From an uncultured Verrucomicrobia subdivision 3 bacterium (lineage in GTDB: Bacteria > Verrucomicrobiota > Verrucomicrobiae > Limisphaerales > CAMLLE01), in the NCBI GenBank assembly GCA_946480555.1, contig CAMLLE010000182.1:1-6513 (forward strand): DNA of 6,513 bases, read 5' to 3'. Made by a program: the position numbers and the translations under genes. Positions 1-5,597 of this stretch are shown here, piece after piece (within the stretch, counting starts at the first letter, position 1; the number at the start of each line of letters is the position of its first letter). The notes below the pieces were generated by a model. That model was not told the DNA's origin. It was given only the letters and a program-made list of their open reading frames with translations, and ran no database searches.

Positions 1-130
1 CGATCATGAAATCATCTTTGTAGGCGTCCTTGAGCGAGGGTTTGTCCGCGGCTTGGGCAGCACCATCGATCAGAAGCAGAGCTGCCGCCATCGCGGCCAG
101 GTGCAAATGGATGTCCGAACGTGTTTTCAT
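1..130 (-). CDS. Probable GH10 endo-1,4-beta-xylanase, N-terminal fragment (runs off left edge)
   Basis: Only the first 43 codons lie in the window. They read as a Sec signal peptide: basic start MKTR, then a hydrophobic Ala/Leu stretch at about residues 9-20, then a cleavage-type Ala-Gln-Ala-Ala at 25-28. The mature start reads PSLKDAYKDDFMI. The pattern LKDAYK..F.IG is the usual opening of GH10 xylanases, which cut internal beta-1,4 bonds of xylan, but the catalytic glutamates are outside the window, so the family call rests on this short motif. The ATG at 130 was chosen over the internal ATG (codon 14) because only the first supplies a basic n-region. No Shine-Dalgarno sequence is visible. 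The start lies 44 bp behind the GH43 stop, so the two are probably co-transcribed as an endo/exo xylan pair. The product would act in the periplasm or outside the cell. Confidence 0.62.
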   Translation of the reverse strand, partial: MKTRSDIHLHLAAMAAALLLIDGAAQAADKPSLKDAYKDDFMI

Positions 131-174
131 AATTCAGGCAGGAATGGGTGTTGGGTGATGACGCCGGGGACTGT

Positions 175-1740
175 TCAGTTTGATGCGATTTTGTCGCTGA
201 TCCGGAAGTAATCGAAATCCGCGTAACCGCCAGCTTCCTTGCTGGCAAAATTGAACAGGCCGAAGCGGTAGCCCATGAAATGCGGAATCGTGTAGCTCAT
301 TTTCAATTCGCTGCCGATTGCATTCCACGACTTGCCGTCGAGGCTGTAATAGAAGCGCGCGCGGTCGGTGCGGTTCTTGAAATTGCAGTCCGCTTTCAGA
401 TGAATCGTCTTTTCGGTCACCGCGACGCGTGCAATTTCCCGCGGCGAATTGCCCTGCGCACTGACCATCACGACAAAGTTCGTGCCGCCTTCCGACTTCA
501 CGCCAACGAGGCCGTAGTCGCGTTGCAGCAAACCGAGACCGGCGAAATCGCCATCCTTGAGATGACTCACATCGAGAGCCGTGACGCCGGAAGATTCCGG
601 TCCGATCGTCCGCTGGGTGAGCGTGTTCTTCGCGGCGAGGAAATGCGGATCGATGCGACCGGTGGTCAGCCGCATGAAGCCGGGGCGCTGAGTGAGCGAC
701 CAGAGTTTGTTGTCGGGATTATGATTCCATTGCCAGACGAGCGGCAGCGGACGGTCGCCGGCTTTGCGTTCAAATTCATCCGATGCGACGATGTTCGGAA
801 TCAACCCCTTGCTCGGCGGCAAATCGAGCGTCATTGGAACCTTCCCATCCACGCCGATCACCGGCCAGCCATTTTCCCACTTCACTGGCACGATATAAGG
901 AATCCGGCCCACAGCGCCGGAATCCTGGAACAGATACGCAAACCACTCACCCTTGGGAGTGTCGATGATGCTGCCCTGCGCCACGCCTTTGTCCTGCAAG
1001 GCGACACGGCCTTCCCAAGGTCCGGTGAGTTTGTCGGCGCGATGAATGAGCACGGTACGCATTCCGCCGCGCGGCCAGCAGATGTTGAACACGTAATATT
1101 TGCCATTCACCTTGATCAGTTGCGAACCCTCCGCCGGAAGTCCTCCCGTCACTCCCGTGATGGCATGCGCGTTGGTGACAACCACCTGGTCGATGCCGCC
1201 TGGCTTGAGCCCCGACAGATCGTCCTTCAACTCAACCAGGCGAAGATTCCCGCCACCGGTCAGCATGTAATTGCGCCCGTCATCATCGAAGAACAGCGAA
1301 TGATCGTGCAGCATCGGGCGGAACGACTTCACCTCCCAAGGCCCCTTCTCGATATCCTTCGTCGTGTAAATGTAAGTTTTGCCCGTGGTCTGGGCGAATG
1401 TGCTGACGTAGAAGATGCCCTTGTGATGCCGGATGCTGCTGGCCCACGAACCGCGTCCATAGGTGCTCTTGCCGTTGTTGAGATTCATCTCGTCCACGTC
1501 ATCAAGGGTGTCGTAGGCGTAATTCACCAATTCCCAGTTCACGAGATCCAACGATTTCATGATCGGCACGCCGGGGCTCATGTGCATCGTGGTGCTGCTC
1601 ATGTAGTAGGTGTCGCCCACGCGCACCATCGCCATGTCCGGCACGTCCGCGTGGATGATCGGATTCTGCGCGGTCTCCGCAGCCGGCAGAGCGGCCCGGC
1701 ACAGGGTAAAAATAATCAGGTAAATGAAAGTTCGTTGCAT
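175..1740 (-). CDS. Secreted GH43 family beta-xylosidase / alpha-L-arabinofuranosidase (subfamily 12-like)
   Basis: This is a 521-residue inverting glycoside hydrolase that should release xylose or arabinose from xylo-oligosaccharides or arabinoxylan. Residues 1-21 are a Sec signal peptide (MQRTFIYLIIF start, Ala-rich end); C14 is not in a good lipobox. A five-bladed-propeller GH43 domain spans about 26-310. By motif, the base is D35 (VPDMAMVRVGDTYY), the pKa modulator D146 (HDHSLFFDDDG) and the acid E204 (PAEGSQL). MSSTTMHMSPGVPIMKS (47-63) and AVGRIPY (276-282) resemble GH43 subfamily 12 from memory. Residues from about 321 (DEFER) to 515 look like the beta-sandwich C-terminal domain common in this family. 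The frame stays open to 1857, but that start would bury the signal peptide, so the ATG at 1740 is used; a GGAAAG lies 12 nt upstream of it. First gene of the probable xylan unit, downstream of an operator-like palindrome. Exact substrate is uncertain. Confidence 0.93.
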   Translation of the reverse strand: MQRTFIYLIIFTLCRAALPAAETAQNPIIHADVPDMAMVRVGDTYYMSSTTMHMSPGVPIMKSLDLVNWELVNYAYDTLDDVDEMNLNNGKSTYGRGSWASSIRHHKGIFYVSTFAQTTGKTYIYTTKDIEKGPWEVKSFRPMLHDHSLFFDDDGRNYMLTGGGNLRLVELKDDLSGLKPGGIDQVVVTNAHAITGVTGGLPAEGSQLIKVNGKYYVFNICWPRGGMRTVLIHRADKLTGPWEGRVALQDKGVAQGSIIDTPKGEWFAYLFQDSGAVGRIPYIVPVKWENGWPVIGVDGKVPMTLDLPPSKGLIPNIVASDEFERKAGDRPLPLVWQWNHNPDNKLWSLTQRPGFMRLTTGRIDPHFLAAKNTLTQRTIGPESSGVTALDVSHLKDGDFAGLGLLQRDYGLVGVKSEGGTNFVVMVSAQGNSPREIARVAVTEKTIHLKADCNFKNRTDRARFYYSLDGKSWNAIGSELKMSYTIPHFMGYRFGLFNFASKEAGGYADFDYFRISDKIASN

Positions 1741-1801
1741 AGTTCTGCCGGTCTTTCCAAATGGAACTGAATTTGTCGTCACCAATCGTTGCGTGCGGCC
1801 C

Positions 1802-1823
1802 ATCGGCAAGCTGCAACGCCGAT
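1802..1823 (-). promoter_or_regulatory. Small inverted repeat in the presumed GH43 leader
   Basis: Arms of 6 bp (ATCGGC / GCCGAT) match perfectly around a 10-nt loop. It lies 61-82 nt upstream of the GH43 start codon, inside the leader if transcription starts at the promoter proposed near 1863. It could form a small RNA hairpin or be a second protein-binding site. A 6-bp repeat can arise by chance, so confidence is low. Confidence 0.22.
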
Positions 1824-1862
1824 AATCACACCGATGAAACTTACCGACCCAAAGCACCCGGT

Positions 1863-1886
1863 CCTATACGACGAGTGTCGCATAGG
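1863..1886. promoter_or_regulatory. 24-bp operator-like palindrome upstream of GH43
   Basis: On the minus strand, CCTATGCGAC and GTCGTATAGG flank a 4-nt centre (ACTC). The 10-bp arms are symmetrical except for one pair, which is G-T when read as minus-strand RNA and A-C on the plus strand. The site lies 123-146 bp upstream of the GH43 start and overlaps the proposed -10 and part of the -35 box. That is where a repressor controlling the xylan genes would bind. It could instead be an RNA hairpin, since the wobble pair favours the minus-strand transcript. No regulator gene is visible in the window. Confidence 0.38.
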
Positions 1887-1889
1887 CAA
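1863..1889 (-). promoter_or_regulatory. Candidate promoter for the GH43-GH10 unit
   Basis: On the minus strand TTGCCT (1889-1884) and TATAGG (1868-1863) each match 4 of 6 bases of the sigma-70 -35 and -10 consensus, with a short 15-bp spacer. Transcription would start near 1856 and leave a leader of about 115 nt before the GH43 ATG. The match alone is weak; the overlap with the palindrome and the position upstream of a new unit support it. Promoter consensus in the presumed host may differ. Confidence 0.28.
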
Positions 1890-1976
1890 GCGACTCGATT
1901 TTTGTCCATCCTCAATCCGTCTGGAGCCGCGTGCTGCTGTAACCGGACGCAATCAGCGAACAATTGGTTAAGGGCG

Positions 1977-1996
1977 CCGGGCGGGGCGTGGCCCGG
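1977..1996. repeat. GC-rich inverted repeat
   Basis: CCGGGC and GCCCGG are perfect 6-bp arms around an 8-nt loop (GGGGCGTG). No T-run follows on either strand, so it does not look like an intrinsic terminator. It may be part of a degenerate intergenic repeat or have no role. Confidence 0.3.
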
Positions 1997-2003
1997 AACA
2001 ATC

Positions 2004-2038
2004 AACTGGAAACTCCAAGCCGTCCGGGGATTCGATCC
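2004..2038. repeat. Diverged direct repeat, copy A
   Basis: The plus strand reads AACTGG, then CCAAGCCG, then TCCGGGG, then TTCGAT in order. The same four blocks, with small insertions between them, recur at 2122-2169. Several matching blocks in the same order make a decayed duplication more likely than chance. This may be a dispersed intergenic element of the host, but only this window can be seen. Confidence 0.4.
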
Positions 2039-2080
2039 TTGAAATGGCTCGAAGTTGAGCCGGCACCTTGCATGAAACGC

Positions 2081-2110
2081 GGAAAGGAAATCCATTCGCC
2101 CAGGAATGGA
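2081..2110 (-). terminator. Weak candidate terminator behind the permease-to-peptidase unit
   Basis: On the minus strand TCCATTC and GAATGGA form a perfect 7-bp stem around a 6-nt loop, followed at once by TTTCCTTTCC. It lies about 104 bp past the stop of the BSP gene, a reasonable place to end that transcript. Against it: the stem has only three G/C pairs and the T-run is broken by C pairs, so termination would be inefficient. It could equally be part of the repeat found on either side. Confidence 0.33.
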
Positions 2111-2121
2111 GAAAAATCCGG

Positions 2122-2169
2122 AACTGGGCAGGCGTGGGAGCCCAACCGCCCTCCGGGGCCCTTCGATTC
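2122..2169. repeat. Diverged direct repeat, copy B
   Basis: This copy carries the blocks AACTGG, CCAACCG, TCCGGGG and TTCGAT in the same order as copy A at 2004-2038. It has extra bases between the first two blocks and CCC in place of A between the last two. The terminator-like hairpin sits between the copies. Confidence 0.4.
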
Positions 2170-2213
2170 TCGCCACGTTCGCCCCAATCGGCTGCCGCGC
2201 GAGAAACCGAAGG

Positions 2214-2888
2214 TCATTTCAAACCAGTCAGAAATGCCGTCCAAAGCGCGTCCAGTTCGAAGCCCGTTCGTTCCTTGAATATACCGGGGTTGAACTTTCC
2301 TTCGCGCATCGCCCGATTCAGTTCCGAGATGATCTGCGCGTCCCGATCCTTTTCAATCCACCGAAGAAATGCCGCCGCAACCTTGTAGCCGTCGCGATAG
2401 CTTGCTCTTTCCGGATCGATGCGCGGGGCGGGAACATCGGGCTCGAAATGCGCCAGTCGCACGTAGTCTGCAACACCTTCAACGAGCCAGCCGGGATTCC
2501 CGCGATGACGATACGACTGCACCACGTGGACCAGTTCGTGAATGATCATTCCGAAATCGTTCGTGGCAGAGCGAACGTAGTTTGCGGAAACCTCGATCCG
2601 ATCTCCACTCGTGGCGGCGACGCCGTTGTAGTTCGTTCGGAACGTCAGCTGCACATTCGTTGACGGCAAAAAACCATCGCTGGCCAGCAACGCCGCAATG
2701 CGTGGATACCATTCCAGGCAAAGCTCTCCTGCCCGACGGCCCCAATCCGCAAGGTCGGGCGCCTCGGCTGTGTTCACGCGAATCGCGACGATGATTCCGC
2801 CATGTGCGTTCGTGGCCGTGCGGCTCCATTCCGCGGCGGACGAAGTGGCCGCGCCCACGCCGAGCACGAACAGCAGAAATCGATTCAT
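2214..2888 (-). CDS. Secreted basic-secretory-protein (BSP) family metallopeptidase
   Basis: The product is 224 residues and matches the BSP family (PF04450 type), named from plant secreted proteins and also found in bacteria. Residues 1-19 are a clean Sec signal peptide (MNRFLLFVLGVG, then TSSAA). The core has the HExxH zinc motif HELVH at 117-121, followed by Q124 and the WLVEGVADYVR segment at 134-144, typical of the family; E137 or D141 may complete the metal site. These features imply a zinc-dependent peptidase acting in the periplasm or outside, although activity is poorly characterised for bacterial members. The frame is open to a GTG at 2921 and an ATG at 2903, but the ATG at 2888 puts the signal peptide at the N-terminus and has a weak GAAGAA upstream. 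It starts 56 bp after the GH125 stop, so it is probably the last gene of that unit. Substrate unknown; mannosylated protein is a guess from context. Confidence 0.87.
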   Translation of the reverse strand: MNRFLLFVLGVGAATSSAAEWSRTATNAHGGIIVAIRVNTAEAPDLADWGRRAGELCLEWYPRIAALLASDGFLPSTNVQLTFRTNYNGVAATSGDRIEVSANYVRSATNDFGMIIHELVHVVQSYRHRGNPGWLVEGVADYVRLAHFEPDVPAPRIDPERASYRDGYKVAAAFLRWIEKDRDAQIISELNRAMREGKFNPGIFKERTGFELDALWTAFLTGLK

Positions 2889-2944
2889 AAATTCTTCGAA
2901 CATCAGCCGGTTTTCGCCCACCCGCGATTCGCCGCCGTCAAAGT

Positions 2945-4360
2945 TCAGTCGAGCAGTTTCGGGCGTTCATTGAAGGTCTTCAGCACGAACTCGCCAAATA
3001 TGGTATTCGCCCAGGCGAACCACGAACGCGTGAACTTCTTCGGATCATCCTTGTGAAAGGCTTCGTGGATGAAACCGGTATCCGCGTGTGTCTTCTGGAG
3101 TGTGACCAGGCATTCGCGAATCTCCGCGTCATCCGTCGCGGTGAGTCCCTGCATGATCACGCCCAGCGGCCAGATCATGTCCACACCGACATGCGGCCCG
3201 CCAATGCCGCGCGCCGCTTTTCCGATGCAGTAATACGGATTCTGGGGCGACAGCAGCATGCGCCGCGTACTTTCGTAAATGGGATCGTTACGTTTCACCG
3301 CGCCGAGGTAGGGCAGCGAAAGCAGGCTGGGGATATTACCGTCGTCCGTGCAGTAGAAGTTGCCGTACGCATCGACTTCGAAGGCGTAAACGCGGCCGGC
3401 TTTCGGATGATTCACCACGCCATGCTCTCGCAGCGCATGCTCCACTTCATCCGCAAGAGCGCGGCATTGCTTCGCGAGTTCGCGATCCTCCCGGATCGTT
3501 TCCACCATCTCCGCCGCCTGCCGCAGGCTCACGACGGCAAAGAAGTTTGCGGGAACAAGGTATGGAAAAATCGTGGCGTCATCGCTCGGCCGGAACGTGG
3601 AATGAATCAGTCCAACCGGCTTCGCGGGATTGCCGTAGCCACGGCCGGGAACCGTGTCGGTCGCAATCTCCGTCCTGCGCATGAAACGATACGGACCATT
3701 GCCATTCTTTCGCTGCTGTTCGCGGAACGTTTGCAGCGTCAGCCGGATCGCCTGATGCCACTGCGCGTCAAAAGGCGCAGTGTCCTTTGAAACCTTCCAA
3801 TATTCGTGCGCCAGACGGATCGGGTAGCACAGCGAATCGATCTCCCATTTCCGCTCGTGAACGCCCGGTTTCATGTCGGTCAAATCGCTGGCCCACTCTC
3901 CGCGCTTGTTGTCGTCCTTATAGAAGGCGTTCGCGTACGGATCTTTCAGGATGCAGCGCGTCTGGCGGTTGATCACGCCCGCGATCAGCTGTTGCAGCGG
4001 CTGGTCTTCAACCATCAACGGCAGGTACGGCCAGACCTGCGCGGAGCTGTCGCGCAGCCACATCGCATCGATGTCGCCGGTGATCACATGCGTGTCTGGC
4101 CGGCCATCCACAGTCGTGAACTCCACGGTGGTATCGAGTGTATTCGGAAAACAGTTCTCGAACATCCAGCCGAGCTCCCTGTTGCCGATGCTGGAGCGCA
4201 CGCGCGCGATGGTCCGTTCCACAGCTGCACTCCTAAATCGGCGCTTTTCCGTGGCAGGACGAACAACCGCAAAGCCCATTTCGAGCGCCGCTAGCCGGGG
4301 TGTCAACGCAGCACCAGCCGCAGCCAGCGTGGCGGTTTGGATGAAATCTCGTCGTGTCAT
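2945..4360 (-). CDS. GH125 exo-alpha-1,6-mannosidase with Tat signal
   Basis: The product is 471 residues and matches the metal-independent GH125 (DUF1237) mannosidases, which remove terminal alpha-1,6-linked mannose by inversion. Residues 1-25 are a Tat signal: twin arginine in TRRDFIQ, an Ala-rich core, then an Ala-containing end, so it should be exported folded. Family segments include GDIDAMWLRDSSAQ (95-108), KWEIDSLCYP (171-180), FRPSDDA (256-262), GGPHVG, and IHEAF with FTRSWFAWAN (431-452). E433 is the likely base and D260 (or D261) the likely acid. Their spacing of 173 equals that of the D220/E393 pair I recall for the Clostridium perfringens enzyme. Length is normal and all motifs are intact. 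It starts 73 bp after the kinase stop with no clear Shine-Dalgarno sequence. Its place behind a permease and sugar kinase suggests the released mannose is imported and phosphorylated. Confidence 0.94.
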   Translation of the reverse strand: MTRRDFIQTATLAAAGAALTPRLAALEMGFAVVRPATEKRRFRSAAVERTIARVRSSIGNRELGWMFENCFPNTLDTTVEFTTVDGRPDTHVITGDIDAMWLRDSSAQVWPYLPLMVEDQPLQQLIAGVINRQTRCILKDPYANAFYKDDNKRGEWASDLTDMKPGVHERKWEIDSLCYPIRLAHEYWKVSKDTAPFDAQWHQAIRLTLQTFREQQRKNGNGPYRFMRRTEIATDTVPGRGYGNPAKPVGLIHSTFRPSDDATIFPYLVPANFFAVVSLRQAAEMVETIREDRELAKQCRALADEVEHALREHGVVNHPKAGRVYAFEVDAYGNFYCTDDGNIPSLLSLPYLGAVKRNDPIYESTRRMLLSPQNPYYCIGKAARGIGGPHVGVDMIWPLGVIMQGLTATDDAEIRECLVTLQKTHADTGFIHEAFHKDDPKKFTRSWFAWANTIFGEFVLKTFNERPKLLD

Positions 4361-4433
4361 ATTTCAATGTCGGAATTCGGGATTCTGCGTCGGAACGATT
4401 CAGTTCGCGATGATGCGGTGCAACATCTCCGCC

Positions 4434-5597
4434 CTACCGAACGTTGGAACGGCGGCGCTGCCGGTTCGTTCCATTCTCAACCAAGGCTCGCAGCGCAAAC
4501 GCGTAGGCGCCGATCGCAACCGCCCGGCTCGTTCCAAGCCGCGACACGCCTACCGCAATGCGCGGTTCGGAATCGTATTGGCAATTTTGTTTCGTCCCGG
4601 GAATCAGCACCTCGCGCACTGTTCCGCGGAGAAACTTCCGCCGTTCCGCAGTGCTCTCCAGATTGAACGCGCGCGATGCGAGCCGCGGAAGCTTCGTTCC
4701 ATCCGGCTTCACATAGGAACCGTTCAATTCAGCCATCAATGCCGGAAGGAACAAGGATGCCGCGCCTGAAACCCCGCCGCCGATCACAATCAGGCCATCC
4801 ACCAAAGTCGCTGCTTGCGCAATGGCGTCGCCAGCGACTTCGCCCAGTCTTCGAAACGCTTCACGCGCAGCGGCCTTGCTGCCTTTGCGGCGTCCCTCCG
4901 CGATCAGGCAAATCTCCTTCGGCTCGGGCGATTGCTCGAAGGAGATTCCAGCTCGCTCGGCATAGACGCGCCGCACCGCGCGAATGCTCGCGCCTTCTTC
5001 CACATTCATTTGCCGCTCCAGCTTGTGCCGCAACAGCCAGAGTTCCGCTCCGATAGAATTGTCTCCGAGAAACAACTCACCGTTCCGGACAACTCCGCCG
5101 CCGAAGCCCGTGCCCAGCGTAACGCCGAGCAGATTCTGATAACGCTTCGGACTTCCCGCCTGCTTGAGCAGCCCATTCACTTCGGGCAGAAAGCCGGCAA
5201 TGGCTTCGCCGTAGGCAAACAGATCGCCGTCGTTGTTGATGAAGACAGGAATGCCGAATCGCTTTTGCAGCATCGGCCCAAGCGGCACGCCGCCGCGAAA
5301 CCCAGGAAGATTTCCCAGATCGCCAATGATGCCATTGCGATAGTCGCACGGTCCGGGAAACGCAAAGCTGATGGCCACCGGCGACCGCGGGCAGCGCTCC
5401 AGTGTTTGCTGAAAACCGGAAATGAGATTCCCAAGGCAGCGATCGAGATCGTGGCCACAGGAAGGCAGCGTGATCGTTTCCGTCACGGCGCGATTCCCAG
5501 CCATGGCGGAGAACCGGAAGTTCGTGCCGCCGGCATCGAGCGTCAGCACCACGCGTTTGTCGGAAGCGAAAGTCATGACGCGAAGCGCTTCAGCCAT
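4434..5597 (-). CDS. ROK-family sugar kinase lacking the usual zinc-binding motif
   Basis: The product is 387 residues of the ROK fold (ASKHA superfamily), predicted to phosphorylate an imported hexose in the cytoplasm using ATP. Visible motifs are the phosphate loop LDAGGTNFRF (20-29), FAFPGP (78-83), the catalytic-Asp segment FINNDGDLFAYGE (119-131, D123), TLGTGFGGG (160-168) and the adenosine-side GGGVSGA (273-279). There is no N-terminal helix-turn-helix, so it is an enzyme rather than a ROK repressor. The canonical ROK zinc site (GH...CxCGxxGCxE) is absent: after GTGFGGG the chain runs DNSIGAELWLLRHKLERQM without cysteines. It is longer than typical ROK kinases (about 300). The ATG at 5597 overlaps the permease stop by 8 bp and has GGAAAGG 9 nt upstream; an ATG at 5576 is the alternative. 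Mannokinase or glucokinase would fit the neighbours; specificity is not shown. Confidence 0.88.
   Translation of the reverse strand: MAEALRVMTFASDKRVVLTLDAGGTNFRFSAMAGNRAVTETITLPSCGHDLDRCLGNLISGFQQTLERCPRSPVAISFAFPGPCDYRNGIIGDLGNLPGFRGGVPLGPMLQKRFGIPVFINNDGDLFAYGEAIAGFLPEVNGLLKQAGSPKRYQNLLGVTLGTGFGGGVVRNGELFLGDNSIGAELWLLRHKLERQMNVEEGASIRAVRRVYAERAGISFEQSPEPKEICLIAEGRRKGSKAAAREAFRRLGEVAGDAIAQAATLVDGLIVIGGGVSGAASLFLPALMAELNGSYVKPDGTKLPRLASRAFNLESTAERRKFLRGTVREVLIPGTKQNCQYDSEPRIAVGVSRLGTSRAVAIGAYAFALRALVENGTNRQRRRSNVR

Larger units (their letters stand above)
1741..2213. other. Intergenic gap between the peptidase and the GH43 gene
   Basis: There are 473 bp without a convincing gene, in a window where the other gaps are 73 bp or less. 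A same-strand frame is open at 1841-2176, but its translation is rich in Arg, Pro and Gly, has no recognisable motif, starts with GTG and crosses the palindromes, so I treat it as non-coding. Reading leftward on the minus strand, the gap holds a terminator-like hairpin near 2100, two diverged copies of a direct repeat, a GC-rich inverted repeat at 1977-1996, a promoter-like element overlapped by a 24-bp palindrome at 1863-1886, and a small hairpin at 1802-1823 in the presumed leader of the GH43 gene. It most likely separates two transcription units. Confidence 0.7.

Noticed and set aside
280..1770. Long plus-strand open frame (496 codons) opposite the GH43 gene
   Set aside because: It is the mirror of a gene with clear GH43 catalytic motifs. 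Its translation is unusually rich in His and Arg, has no recognisable domain and no signal, as expected of an antisense frame in GC-rich coding DNA.
1741..1857. N-terminal extension of the GH43 frame to 1857
   Set aside because: It would place the hydrophobic signal peptide about 40 residues inside the protein; the segment looks like leader DNA and contains an inverted repeat.
2015..2045. tRNA-like TTCGATCC string resembling a T-loop
   Set aside because: The flanking bases do not form a 5-bp T-stem, and no anticodon arm or acceptor stem could be found around it.
1841..2176. Minus-strand open frame of 111 codons in the gap
   Set aside because: GTG start, Arg/Pro/Gly-rich translation, no motif, and it runs through palindromes and direct repeats. 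It is more likely non-coding.
2106..2663. Plus-strand open frame of 185 codons
   Set aside because: Most of it is antisense to the BSP gene, which has a signal peptide and HELVH. The translation shows no domain.
3053..3790. Plus-strand open frame of 245 codons
   Set aside because: It lies wholly opposite the GH125 gene and shows no family features.
4361..4433. GTCGGAA direct repeat and possible terminator between the kinase and GH125 genes
   Set aside because: The 7-bp repeat is short enough to be chance, and no hairpin with a T-run was found; read-through is likely.
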